From an uncultured Bacilli bacterium (lineage in GTDB: Bacteria; Bacillota_I; Bacilli_A; RF39; UBA660), in assembly GCA_947629375.1 (NCBI GenBank), contig CANRDN010000021.1, positions 1 through 35,517 of the forward strand: a stretch of 35,517 bases of DNA. Reading direction: 5' to 3'. This document shows positions 22,537 through 33,287 of the stretch, piece by piece (positions within the stretch are counted from its first letter, which is position 1; each line of letters opens with the position of its first letter). Both the position numbers and the translations under genes were made by a program. The notes beneath the pieces were generated by a model that was given only the letters and a program-made list of their open reading frames with translations, was not told where the DNA came from and made no database searches.

Positions 22537-23270
22537 AATAAAAGTAATGACATTTAATCTAAAACATCGTATTAAAGAAGATGCTTTCTGGTTTTGGCGA
22601 AAAAGGTACAAAGCTATCGTAGAATTTATAAAGCAAGAAGAACCTGATATTTTAGGAGTACAGGAACTTACTACTAAAGGAAAAAGATATCTAAAAAGCA
22701 GTTTAAAAAATTACAAAGTTGTCGGTAAAAAGAGACATAGTATTATCTTCACTAACGAATACAATTGTCTTGTAATAAAAAAAGATTTTAAAATAATAAA
22801 GCATAAAACTTATTCACTATCAGATAAGATAACTCGTTTAGGAAGAAAAGCTAAAACTGATAAATTTCCAAGAATATGCACACTTGCTCATATAGAAAAA
22901 GATAATAAGAAATACTTTGTTATAAATACTCATATTGATAATAGTGACAAAGAAAATAAAAAAAGACTCTTAAACATATTTAAAGAAATAATTGATAATC
23001 ACATCTTAGAAGATGAATACATTATAATTACTGGTGACTTTAATATGACAATAGATAATAAGAATCTAAAAGAATTTTCTAAAGAATATCTTGATCCATT
23101 TAAAGATTATATAACTGGAACCTTTGTTGAATCTGATACATTAAAAGCGATAGATCATATCTTTTTAGATAAGAGATTAGAATACGATAACGATAAAATT
23201 TATAAGGACTCTAACGATAAAGAATATATGAGTGACCATCATCCAATGAGTTGTGAAATTAAACCACAAT

Positions 23271-23272
<2 letters not shown>
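22529..23272 (+). CDS. Endonuclease/exonuclease/phosphatase (EEP) family protein
   Basis: A 247-residue metal-dependent phosphodiesterase or phosphatase of the EEP fold. Motifs in order: VMTFNLKH (metal/phosphate Asn), DILGVQELT (metal-binding Glu), VINTHIDN (His of the NTH motif), ITGDFNMT (D-x-N) and the terminal MSDHHPM (catalytic Asp-His). No signal peptide, so it should act in the cytosol. The protein is lysine rich, which may suit a nucleic acid or phosphoinositide-like substrate; which one is unknown. Its start overlaps the end of the MazG-like gene. It converges with pyrG over a shared terminator. Confidence 0.87.
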
Positions 23273-24924
<1,652 letters not shown>

Positions 24925-25020
24925 TTAAAACTTTCCTTAATTGTATCAAAATAATATAGCAAATAAAAATCTTGTTTTTAGAAAAAAAATAAACTATAAT
25001 TTAATTAGTAACCCCTTTAA

Positions 25021-25058
25021 AATCTTTAATTCTAAAATGAATTAGAGATTTTTTTTAC
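25021..25058. terminator. Hairpin between trpS and pyrG
   Basis: A 12-bp stem AATCTTTAATTC/GAATTAGAGATT with one G-T pair. The longer T run (T8) is on the plus strand; on the minus strand, where trpS needs a terminator, only four T follow. Confidence 0.6.
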
Positions 25059-25080
25059 AAAAAAAATAAACCAATATGGT

Positions 25081-26085
25081 TTATTCGTAATCTATTTTTA
25101 TAGCTTTTTTAACATCTTTTAATGTTTCTTTAGCAACTTCTCTTGCTCTTTTAGAACCTTCGATAAGTATTTTATCCACAACTTCTGGATTTTCTTCATA
25201 ATACTTAGCTCTTTCTTTTATTGGACTTAAGAATTTATTCATACTTTCTATAAGTTCTTTTTTACATTGAACACATCCTCTTTGTCCTTCTTTGCATTCT
25301 TTACAAATAGTATCAAGATTATCACTATTAATTAATTTATGATAGTAATAAACCATACATACAGAAGGGTCTGCTTTATCATCTTTCTTAATCTTATTAG
25401 GATCAGTTATAGCTCCCATAATCTTTTTCTTTATTTCATCTTCAGAATCTCTTAAATATATAGCATTTCCTAAACTTTTACCCATCTTGTCATTGCCATC
25501 TAATCCTTTAATTCTTTTAGTTTCACTTAGATAACTTTCAGGTTCTTTTAAAGTTTCACCATAAATACTGTTGAACTTTCTTACTATTTCACGACATTGT
25601 TCAATTAAAGGTAACTGATCTTCTCCAACGGGAACTAAATCACCTTTAAAAGCAGTAATGTCTGCAGCTTGACTAACAGGGTAACCTACAAAACCATAAG
25701 TAACACTTTCACCATCGTTACCAAATAAAGCTTTCTTTTGAGCTATTTCTGTTTTAATAGTAGGGTTTCTATATAATCTTGCCATAGTTACAAGGTTAGA
25801 ATAGTAAATTGTAAGTTCTGCTATTTCGGGAATCATTGATTGAATAAAGATTGTTGATTTTTCAGGATCAATTCCTATAGCAAGCAAATCTATTGCAATT
25901 TCTCTCACATTTGTTCTTACTTTTTCAGGATTATCAAAATTATCTGTCAAAGCTTGTACATCTGCTATCTCAAAATAAGAATCATAATCATATTGAAGTG
26001 CTACCCAGTTTTTAGATGCCCCAAAGTAATGTCCTAAATGTAATCTTCCTGTTGGTCTAATTCCTGTTAATATTGTTTTTTTCAT
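25081..26085 (-). CDS. trpS: Tryptophanyl-tRNA synthetase
   Basis: Charges tRNA-Trp; a class Ic synthetase of 334 residues. HLGHYFGA near residue 17 is the HIGH motif and KMGKS near 200 the KMSKS loop. The C-terminal region has cysteines spaced C-x20-C-x6-C-x2-C (SVCMV ... CKECKEGQRGCVQC), close to the C-x22-C-x6-C-x2-C that binds a 4Fe-4S cluster in Thermotoga maritima TrpRS. The ATG at 26085 follows GGAAGTG; a GTG three codons earlier is less likely. No T-box leader is seen before this gene. Confidence 0.95.
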   Translation of the reverse strand: MKKTILTGIRPTGRLHLGHYFGASKNWVALQYDYDSYFEIADVQALTDNFDNPEKVRTNVREIAIDLLAIGIDPEKSTIFIQSMIPEIAELTIYYSNLVTMARLYRNPTIKTEIAQKKALFGNDGESVTYGFVGYPVSQAADITAFKGDLVPVGEDQLPLIEQCREIVRKFNSIYGETLKEPESYLSETKRIKGLDGNDKMGKSLGNAIYLRDSEDEIKKKIMGAITDPNKIKKDDKADPSVCMVYYYHKLINSDNLDTICKECKEGQRGCVQCKKELIESMNKFLSPIKERAKYYEENPEVVDKILIEGSKRAREVAKETLKDVKKAIKIDYE

Positions 26086-26153
26086 AAATATCACTTCCTT
26101 GAAAGTATTTTAACATATTATTGATATTTTGAATATTACAAAGTATAAATTCT

Positions 26154-26182
26154 TTGACAATTTGCATATTAATTACTATAAT
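26154..26182 (+). promoter_or_regulatory. asnS promoter
   Basis: Perfect TTGACA (26154-26159), 17-bp spacer and perfect TATAAT (26177-26182); RNA should start near 26189. Confidence 0.9.
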
Positions 26183-26188
26183 TAAATA

Positions 26189-26418
26189 AAACGAAGAACG
26201 AAAGAAGTAGTAATAAATTCTTTTAAAGAGAGTTAGTGGTTGGTGGAAACTAATAAAGATATATTATGAATAACATTCGTGAGTGCTTAAAGAATTAAGT
26301 AGACTAAGCCGGTAGCCACCGTTATAAGCTTCGAGTGATTATTAAGTTTTTAATAATAATTGGGGTGGTACCACGGAATACTAGTTTTCGTCCCTTCTGG
26401 GATAACTAGTATTTTTTT
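26189..26418 (+). promoter_or_regulatory. T-box riboswitch (asparagine) upstream of asnS
   Basis: The leader senses uncharged tRNA-Asn and lets transcription continue into asnS. The conserved T-box is GGGGTGGTACCACGG at 26362-26376, with the TGG that pairs with the tRNA CCA end. A strong terminator follows (26377-26418: AATACTAGTT...AACTAGTATT with an inner GTCCC/GGGAT and T7). A likely specifier codon AAC lies at 26272-26274 in stem I. The adjacent asnS gene supports the amino acid assignment. Confidence 0.93.
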
Positions 26419-26437
26419 AGTTTAAGGAGGGAATTTT

Positions 26438-27817
26438 ATGGATGTTGTTGAACTAATAAAAAATGTAAAAAAATTTATGAACAAAGATGTTGAATTACAA
26501 GGATGGATAAGAAATCATAGAAAACAAAAAGAATTTGGATTTATTGATTTTGCTGATGGAACTTGTTTTGAACACGTGCAACTTGTATATAATGATGATT
26601 TAAAAGATTTTGAAGAGATTCAAAAATATAGAGTAGGGTGCGCTATCAGTGTAAAAGGAAAAGTTATTAAGTCAGAAGGTAAAGGGCAAGAGTTTGAAGT
26701 TAAAGTAGAAAGTATCAAACTAGAAGGTGATTCCCCAGAAGATTATCCAATACAACCTAAAAGACATTCTGATGAATTTTTAAGAGAACAAGCATATTTA
26801 AGAGCGAGAACAAATAAGTATCAAGCTGTATTTAGAGTAAGAAGTGTAGCAGCTATGGCAATACACGAATATTTTCAAAGTCATAATTATGTTTATGTTC
26901 ATACACCACTTATAACAACTGCAGATTGTGAAGGATCTAACCAGATGTTTAAAGTATCAACGCTAGACTTTAATAATTTACCAAAAGATGAAGATGGTAA
27001 AGTTGATATGTCTAAAGACTTATTTGGAAAACTTTCGTTTATTACTGGTTCAGGACAATTACACGGTGAAGCACTGGCAATGTCATTTAAAAAGATTTAT
27101 ACTTTTGGACCAACTTTTAGAACAGAAAAATCAAATACTAAGACTCACGCAAACGAATTTTGGATGATTGAACCAGAAATAGCTTTTTGTGATTTGAATG
27201 GACTTATGGATATAGAAGAAGAAATGCTTAAGTTTATCGTAAAGTATGTTTTAGATAGATGCAGTAGTGAAATTGATTTCTTTGATAAATGGGTTGAACC
27301 TGGATTAAAAGAAAAATTAAATAAGATAGTAGAAGCTAAATTTACAAGAATTACTCATCACGATGTTGTAGATATTTTAAAGAAAGCCCCAGTTAAGTGG
27401 GAGTTTACTCCAAGCTATGATGACGATATTGCTAAAGAACACGAAAAATATATTACAGAATACTTTAATGGACCAGTATTTGTTACAGATTGGCCAAAGG
27501 ATATAAAAGCTTGGTATATGAAAGAAAATCCTGATCACAAGACAGTTGCAGCAGTAGATCTTGAAGTGCCAGGAGCAGGTGAATTAATGGGTGGATCTCA
27601 AAGAGAAGATGATTATGAAAAAACTTTATCTCGTGCTAAAGAAATGGGAGTAGATACATCTGTTGTCGATTGGTATATTAACTTAAGAAAATTTGGTGGA
27701 TGTTACCATTCAGGATTCGGTATGGGATTTGAAAGATTAATTATATATCTAACAGGAGTAGAAAATATTCGTGATGTAATACCATTCCCAAGAACACCTG
27801 GAAGTTGTGATTATTAG
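26438..27817 (+). CDS. asnS: Asparaginyl-tRNA synthetase
   Basis: Charges tRNA-Asn; class IIb synthetase of 459 residues, normal length. An N-terminal OB-fold anticodon-binding domain (residues 1-110, VELQGWIRNHRKQKEFGFI) is followed by the catalytic core with motif 2 (FRTEKSNT) and motif 3 (GFGMGFERLIIYLTG). The SNQMFKVSTLD region fits AsnRS rather than AspRS. The start follows AAGGAGGG directly after the T-box terminator. Expression is controlled by the leader. Having AsnRS implies direct Asn-tRNA formation. Confidence 0.97.
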   Translation: MDVVELIKNVKKFMNKDVELQGWIRNHRKQKEFGFIDFADGTCFEHVQLVYNDDLKDFEEIQKYRVGCAISVKGKVIKSEGKGQEFEVKVESIKLEGDSPEDYPIQPKRHSDEFLREQAYLRARTNKYQAVFRVRSVAAMAIHEYFQSHNYVYVHTPLITTADCEGSNQMFKVSTLDFNNLPKDEDGKVDMSKDLFGKLSFITGSGQLHGEALAMSFKKIYTFGPTFRTEKSNTKTHANEFWMIEPEIAFCDLNGLMDIEEEMLKFIVKYVLDRCSSEIDFFDKWVEPGLKEKLNKIVEAKFTRITHHDVVDILKKAPVKWEFTPSYDDDIAKEHEKYITEYFNGPVFVTDWPKDIKAWYMKENPDHKTVAAVDLEVPGAGELMGGSQREDDYEKTLSRAKEMGVDTSVVDWYINLRKFGGCYHSGFGMGFERLIIYLTGVENIRDVIPFPRTPGSCDY

Positions 27818-27841
27818 AATGATGAAAATCATTCTTTTTTT
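27816..27841 (+). terminator. asnS terminator
   Basis: AGAATGAT-GAAA-ATCATTCT, 8-bp stem with a GNRA loop and T7. Confidence 0.9.
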
Positions 27842-27886
27842 GTATATTTTTCTTAAAACAGGAAATACTTTAAACAGGAGGAAATT

Positions 27887-28426
27887 ATGAAAAAAGTATT
27901 GATGGTTTTAGCTATATTGTTCCTTTTTGTGGGATGTGATATGGGTATTAATAATACACCTACTAAGAAAGTAGAAGAATTCTTAAATAAGTATCAAACT
28001 CTTGATGATGACTTATTAAATAACTTAGATTACTCTATTGAAAGTAATGCTTTAACTGAAGAACAAAAAAGTATGTATAGAAATATAATGAAAATGCAGT
28101 ATAAAGACTTAACTTATGAAGTTAAAGAAGAAAAAGTAGATGGAGATAGTGCAACTGTTACTGTCGAAATAGAAGTTTATGACTATAATAAAGCAAACCA
28201 ACAAGCATCTTCTTACTTTACAGCAAATCAAAATGAATTCTTAAATGAAGATGGAAGTGTCAATGAAACTAAATTCTTAGATTATAGACTTGGACTTATG
28301 AATAATCTAAAAGATAGAGTAAAATATACTTTAGAATTTTCTGCAACTAAAAAAGATGACAAATGGTTCTTAGATGATATAACTGAAGATATGATTCAAA
28401 AAATAAATGGAATATATAGTTACTAA
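27887..28426 (+). CDS. Lipoprotein, NTF2-like/DUF4878-type layout, function unknown
   Basis: A 179-residue exported lipoprotein: KK, a hydrophobic stretch, then the lipobox LFVGC with the lipidated cysteine at 17. The mature part starts with VEEFLNKYQTLDDDLLNNL and has alternating strands (LTYEVKEEKVDGDSATVTVEIEVYD; YTLEFSATKKDDKWFLDDI), a helix-then-sheet layout seen in small NTF2-like lipoproteins that follow TPTKKVEEFL. No catalytic residues stand out. The ATG follows AGGAGGAAA. It is a single-gene unit with its own terminator; the ABC transporter genes lie just downstream. Confidence 0.8.
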   Translation: MKKVLMVLAILFLFVGCDMGINNTPTKKVEEFLNKYQTLDDDLLNNLDYSIESNALTEEQKSMYRNIMKMQYKDLTYEVKEEKVDGDSATVTVEIEVYDYNKANQQASSYFTANQNEFLNEDGSVNETKFLDYRLGLMNNLKDRVKYTLEFSATKKDDKWFLDDITEDMIQKINGIYSY

Positions 28427-28452
28427 GCAAGTGTTAAATAACTTGCTTTTTT
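28425..28452 (+). terminator. Terminator of the lipoprotein gene
   Basis: AAGCAAGT/ACTTGCTT 8-bp stem, 8-nt loop, T6. It overlaps the stop codon. Confidence 0.85.
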
Positions 28453-28497
28453 AGTGCCTTGGTATTATATTTTTACTATAGAAGAATAGGAGAAAAT

Positions 28498-29268
28498 ATG
28501 GTTTTAAAAGTTGAGAATCTTACAAAAGAATATGGTAAAAATATGTCTCTTACAAAAGCTTTGGACAATGTCTCTTTCTCAGTTGATGAAGGTGATTTTG
28601 TTGCCATTGTTGGATCAAGTGGAAGTGGAAAAAGTACCTTACTTCATCTAATTGGAGGAGTTGACACACCAACTAGTGGAAATATTATTGTAAGAGATAA
28701 AAATATTTTTCAGATGAAGGATAAAGAATTATCGAAGTATAGAAGAAAAGATATTGGTTTAATTTATCAGTTTTATAACTTAATTCCTATTTTAAATGTC
28801 GAAGAAAATATAGAAGTTCCAGTTCTTCTTGATAAAGGTAAAGTAAATGAAACTTTTAAACAAGAATTAATTGAAATATTAAAATTAAAAGATTATTTAA
28901 ATTATTTACCAAATGAATTATCAGGTGGAACACAACAAAGGGTAGCAATAGCACGTGCTTTAATAAATAGTCCTGCTTTAGTTTTGGCCGATGAACCAAC
29001 AGGAAACTTAGACTCTAACAATACAAAAGAAATTGTTTCTCTATTAAAATACCTAAATGAAAAATATAAGCAAACTATTTTAATGGTAACCCACGATTTA
29101 AATATTGCTAATTCTGCTAAAAGAATAATTACTATCAGTGATGGAAAAATAGTAAGTGATGTAAGAAAAGATAATAGTGTTCAAACAACAACCTGTCAAA
29201 ACTTAAATAGTGAAGAAAATAAAAGTAAAAATACAGTTAATGAGGAATCATATGAAAATACTCAGTAA
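28498..29268 (+). CDS. ABC transporter ATP-binding protein (LolD/MacB type)
   Basis: The ATPase of an MacB-type exporter or mechanotransmission complex. Residues 1-230 hold Walker A GSSGSGKST, the Q-loop YQFYNLIPI, the signature LSGGTQQR (T in place of the usual Q/E), Walker B VLADEPTGNLD and the switch His in THD. The last 30 residues are a polar, low-complexity tail. The start at 28498 follows AGGAG; an upstream in-frame ATG overlaps the lipoprotein terminator. The permease gene overlaps its 3-prime end by 17 bases, so the two proteins are made together. Substrate (peptide, lipid or antibiotic) is not visible from sequence. Confidence 0.93.
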   Translation: MVLKVENLTKEYGKNMSLTKALDNVSFSVDEGDFVAIVGSSGSGKSTLLHLIGGVDTPTSGNIIVRDKNIFQMKDKELSKYRRKDIGLIYQFYNLIPILNVEENIEVPVLLDKGKVNETFKQELIEILKLKDYLNYLPNELSGGTQQRVAIARALINSPALVLADEPTGNLDSNNTKEIVSLLKYLNEKYKQTILMVTHDLNIANSAKRIITISDGKIVSDVRKDNSVQTTTCQNLNSEENKSKNTVNEESYENTQ

Positions 29269-31717
29269 ATTCACTTTAAAAAATTTAGTTAAAAATAAAA
29301 AAAGAACAATAGTTACAATTATTGGGGCAGTCCTTTCTGTGACTTTGTTATTTTCTGTTGGAATAATCGCATCAACACTGCGCCAGAATGAGTTAAATAG
29401 TGCGATTGAAAAATCTGGAGATTATAATGTTAAAATCAACAATACTGACAATTCAGAAAAGGTAAAGAGTACAATTGAAAATGACACCGACATTGATTAC
29501 TTTGTGAGGTATGACCAAATAGATAATAATGATACTTATAATATTATAAATGCCTCATATAGCTACGAAGATAATTTTGTTTTATCCAAAGGGCGTCTTC
29601 CGGAAAATGAAAATGAAGTAATTGTAACTATTGACTCAAATATTTCTATTGGGACAGAAATTGAAACAGAAGAAAACACTTACAAAGTCGTTGGTATTTA
29701 CAAAGAATCTAAATTTGATCACTATGTCCACAAAAACAATTATTTAAATGAAAATCACAATTATTTATTTACTAAATCAAATAAAGTAAAATCTTCTGTT
29801 TATTACATATATTACAAAAATATGAATGATACAATCGAAAATACATATGAACTTGCAGAAACTTTAAACTTTGATGTTAATCTTAGTACTGAAGGAGTAA
29901 ATATTTATAAAAATGTTTTTATTAATACCAATTATTTACGATTCTTTGGAATAGGTGATGAATCTTTTGAAAGATCAGTTAGACTTTGGGTGTTTTCAAT
30001 CTTAACAGTTTTAGCAATATTTTCATATTTAGCAATAAGCAATTCTTTTGCAATATCAGCAGCTGAAAGAAAGAAAACCATTGGAATCTTTAGAAGTTTA
30101 GGAGCATCTAAATTAGACATCTTTTTAAGTGTTTTATTTGAAGCCTTTATTGTTGCCATAATTTCTATACCTATTGGAATCCTTTTAAGTATAATTCTTT
30201 TATATAGCTCTTCCACAATTATTGAAAAAATGTTATTCTCTGTAGGAAGTAATAATTTTAACTTTGATGTTACAATTTATAATGAATTTTTAATATTTTC
30301 TCTAGGTTTATCCATTGCTGCTATTTTCTTTTCAGCATTAATCCCTGCAATTAAGTCTAGTAAAGTATCACCAATGGAAGCAATAAGACTAAATAATGAA
30401 TTAAAATTAAAAAAGAAAAAAGTAAAAAAGAGCAAAGGATTATTTTCTTTATTCGGCGAAGAAGCAATTATAGCAAAGAATACAATTAAAAGAAATAGTA
30501 AGAAATATCGAAGTGCTAAAGTATCATTAATTATAAGTATCGTTTTATTTATGGTTATAGGTCACTTTATTAATTATGTATTTGGCGAAGTAAATAAAAA
30601 TGCTTATATAGAAGATTATCCAATTGTTATTTCAGTTAAAAATACTAAAGACGGTAAAAAAATAGTTAACGAAATATCATCTTATAGCGAAATAGATGAT
30701 TATATAATAAGTCGTAGTAGAGTAGAAAAAATTCCAAGAAAAACCGGATATTTTATTGATGATGCTTCTGATAAAGAAACTTTTAAAACAATTTTAGTTA
30801 TGTCTATTGACTCTAAAAATTATAAGAAATTTAAAGAGAAATATAATGTAACAGATGATTTTGCTTTTGTAACAAAAAACGAAATTTATAATTCAGGATA
30901 TTCTAAAGATGATAATTACACTAAGCAAATTTGGAATGATGATATTACTTCAATAAACTTATACTTTTTTGAATCAAATGAAAATTATGACGAAGAAACG
31001 ATGGAATCAAAAGAGCAATTTGTTTATGATATAAATAATCCATACTATACTTTTAATAATATAAAATTTATAGATAATAGTGACGATATTGGATTTCCTA
31101 GTGGTGGAATTATTGTAAGTGACAAAATTTTTGATGAACTTGAAGAACTTAAAACTTCTTATAGTGATTCTAAAGCTTCATTTACAATAAAAATAAAATC
31201 TGATGAATATAAAAGTTTAGATAGTAAAATAAAGGCATTAGCAAGTAATTCAGAAGATATAGAAAGTTATAGTAATTATTTAGTTGAAAATGAAGAATAT
31301 CTTAATACAATAAAAGCTGTGAAAATGGGGATTTATGCTTTTCTTATCTTTATAATATTAATAGCAGTTTCTAATATTATTAATACTATTAATACAAATA
31401 TGGATTTAAGGAAAAGAGACTTTGCTGTACTAAGAAGTGTCGGACTTTCAGAAAGTTCATTTAACAAAATGTTATTATACGAAGGAGTTATTTTAGGATT
31501 TGATTCTCTAATCTGGGGGCAAGTAATAGCTAATTTCTTTATTGTTTTAACGCTTATTGCTAATGTATATGGTGATGAATTAGTTCCATATCCATTTAAA
31601 TATCTAATAGCATCCATAATAGGTGTTTACTTAATAATATTTATAACTATGTATTTTGCATCAAGGAAAATAAAGAAGTCTAACATAATTGAAACAATAC
31701 GAAATGAAAATGTTTAA
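29252..31717 (+). CDS. FtsX-type ABC transporter permease (MacB-like)
   Basis: An 821-residue permease with two FtsX halves. The first TM (about 18-40) is followed by an extracellular domain (about 45-230), then three TMs (about 245-265, 290-320, 340-365) ending in the cytosolic PAIKSSKVSPMEAIR. A further TM (about 423-445) precedes the second large extracellular domain (to about 685), and the last three TMs end in KKSNIIETIRNENV. This 4 + 4 layout is the BceB/MacB-like double-FtsX type used in Gram-positives for antimicrobial peptide export or sensing. No two-component system is next to it. The start at 29252 follows GAGGA. A terminator follows. Confidence 0.9.
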   Translation: MKILSKFTLKNLVKNKKRTIVTIIGAVLSVTLLFSVGIIASTLRQNELNSAIEKSGDYNVKINNTDNSEKVKSTIENDTDIDYFVRYDQIDNNDTYNIINASYSYEDNFVLSKGRLPENENEVIVTIDSNISIGTEIETEENTYKVVGIYKESKFDHYVHKNNYLNENHNYLFTKSNKVKSSVYYIYYKNMNDTIENTYELAETLNFDVNLSTEGVNIYKNVFINTNYLRFFGIGDESFERSVRLWVFSILTVLAIFSYLAISNSFAISAAERKKTIGIFRSLGASKLDIFLSVLFEAFIVAIISIPIGILLSIILLYSSSTIIEKMLFSVGSNNFNFDVTIYNEFLIFSLGLSIAAIFFSALIPAIKSSKVSPMEAIRLNNELKLKKKKVKKSKGLFSLFGEEAIIAKNTIKRNSKKYRSAKVSLIISIVLFMVIGHFINYVFGEVNKNAYIEDYPIVISVKNTKDGKKIVNEISSYSEIDDYIISRSRVEKIPRKTGYFIDDASDKETFKTILVMSIDSKNYKKFKEKYNVTDDFAFVTKNEIYNSGYSKDDNYTKQIWNDDITSINLYFFESNENYDEETMESKEQFVYDINNPYYTFNNIKFIDNSDDIGFPSGGIIVSDKIFDELEELKTSYSDSKASFTIKIKSDEYKSLDSKIKALASNSEDIESYSNYLVENEEYLNTIKAVKMGIYAFLIFIILIAVSNIINTINTNMDLRKRDFAVLRSVGLSESSFNKMLLYEGVILGFDSLIWGQVIANFFIVLTLIANVYGDELVPYPFKYLIASIIGVYLIIFITMYFASRKIKKSNIIETIRNENV

Positions 31718-31747
31718 AAGGAAAAGAACAATCTTTTTCTTTTTTTC
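31716..31747 (+). terminator. Terminator of the ABC transporter operon
   Basis: GAAAAGA-ACAA-TCTTTTTC stem with a one-base bulge and a long T run. Confidence 0.75.
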
Positions 31748-31756
31748 TTGTCGTGA

Positions 31757-31762
31757 TATAAT
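31757..31762 (+). promoter_or_regulatory. -10 of the DUF1538/PII operon
   Basis: Perfect TATAAT 24 bases before the start codon, preceded by TGA; the -35 region overlaps the upstream T run and is unclear. Confidence 0.45.
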
Positions 31763-31785
31763 TTATTTAGAGTAGTGAGGATTAA

Positions 31786-33279
31786 ATGAAGAAGATATTT
31801 ACTGAACAATTTATGAAATCTATTAAGTCGATAGTTCCAATAACTTTTATTGTTTTAATAATAAGTGTTTCTTTTTATGATGCTTCTTTAATTAATCTAA
31901 TACCATCTTTTTTAATAGGGGCAGTTTTACTTATAATTGGAATGACACTTTTTAATATTGGTGCCGATATTTCAATGCTTGAGATGGGTTCGAAAATGGG
32001 AAATCACTTGACCAAGAAAAAAAGTATTTGGTTTATTTTAGTTATGAGTTTTATAATTGGTGTTCTTGTTACAATTGCAGAACCAGATTTAAGAGTATTA
32101 GCAAGTCAAGTACCTTCTATATCTTCGGAACTTCTTATTTCTTTGGTAGGAGTAGGGGTAGGAATATTTTTGTTGATTGCTACTTTTAGAATGTTATTTC
32201 AATTTAATTTTTCATTGTTACTTGCTATCTTTTGTGTCATAACTTTTATCATTGCTTTCTTTTCAAAAGAAGAGTTTATTCCCCTTGCTTTTGATTCGGG
32301 AGGCGTTACAACAGGTCCACTTAGCGTTCCTTTCATAATAGCATTAGGAACAGGTCTTGCTGCATCAAGAAACGATAAAAAAAGAAAAGAAGATACCTTT
32401 GGAATGATTGCTTTCTGTTCTATCGGACCAATTATAGTTGTCTTAATTCTTGGAATAATCTTTCAAGCTAAGGCTGGATATAATCAGTATATAATTCCTA
32501 ACTATGCAAGTGTAGGGGAAATAGTGAGAATGTTTTTAAACTCTTTTCCTGACAATTTATTTGAAGTATTGTTATCATTATCACCAATAGTAGTTTTATT
32601 CTTTATCTATAATTTTGTCTTTTTAAAATTAAAAAAGAAAGTATTAAAGAAAATTATTTTAGGACTTATTTATACTTTTGTGGGATTATCTTTATTCTTC
32701 ACTGGAGTAAATGTAGGTTTTATGCCTATGGGATATATGGTTGGAAAGATTTTATCTAATAAAGTAATATTAGTTCCTATTTCGATGCTTTTAGGTTATT
32801 TCATTGTAGTAAGTGAGCCAGCTGTTCTTATTTTAACAGAGCAGATAGAAGAAATAACAAATGGAAATATTAAAAGAAAAGTACTAAATGTAGCTTTATC
32901 AATAGCAGTTGCAATAGCTACAGGAATATCAATTTTAAGAGTTCTTACAGGTATTCCAATTATGTGGTTTTTACTTCCACTTTATGCTTTTGCACTTCTT
33001 ATGAGTTTATTTGTTCCTCATATGTTTACGGCAATTGCTTTTGATTCAGGTGGTGTAGCAAGTGGGGCGATGACAGCAACATTTTTGATGCCTTTTGTCA
33101 TAGGTGTTGCAGAAGCTTTAGGAAGTAATGTCTTAACGGATGCTTTCGGTTTAATTGCACTTGTAGCAACGATGCCTTTAGTAGTTGTTCAAGCAGTAGG
33201 TATAATTTATAAAATTAAAACAAGTCGTAAAGTTGACTATAGTGATCCAGTATACAACGAAGAAATTATTGACTATTAG
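31786..33279 (+). CDS. DUF1538 multi-pass membrane protein
   Basis: A 497-residue integral membrane protein with about twelve hydrophobic segments, likely a transporter. It is built from two related halves: AFDSGGVTTGPLSVPF (near 170) and AFDSGGVASGAMTATF (near 423) are the same motif in each half. GADISMLEMGSKMGN early in the protein is also characteristic. The next gene, 8 bases downstream, encodes a PII-like protein with two domains; PII proteins commonly gate transporters next to them (as GlnK does AmtB), so control by a nucleotide or small effector is a reasonable inference. The substrate is unknown. ATG follows GTGAGGA. Confidence 0.87.
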   Translation: MKKIFTEQFMKSIKSIVPITFIVLIISVSFYDASLINLIPSFLIGAVLLIIGMTLFNIGADISMLEMGSKMGNHLTKKKSIWFILVMSFIIGVLVTIAEPDLRVLASQVPSISSELLISLVGVGVGIFLLIATFRMLFQFNFSLLLAIFCVITFIIAFFSKEEFIPLAFDSGGVTTGPLSVPFIIALGTGLAASRNDKKRKEDTFGMIAFCSIGPIIVVLILGIIFQAKAGYNQYIIPNYASVGEIVRMFLNSFPDNLFEVLLSLSPIVVLFFIYNFVFLKLKKKVLKKIILGLIYTFVGLSLFFTGVNVGFMPMGYMVGKILSNKVILVPISMLLGYFIVVSEPAVLILTEQIEEITNGNIKRKVLNVALSIAVAIATGISILRVLTGIPIMWFLLPLYAFALLMSLFVPHMFTAIAFDSGGVASGAMTATFLMPFVIGVAEALGSNVLTDAFGLIALVATMPLVVVQAVGIIYKIKTSRKVDYSDPVYNEEIIDY

Positions 33280-33287
33280 GAGGGTTT

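Noticed and set aside
22158-22553. 131-codon minus-strand frame opposite the MazG-like gene
   Set aside because: Serine/leucine-rich shadow of a well-supported gene with a recognisable family.
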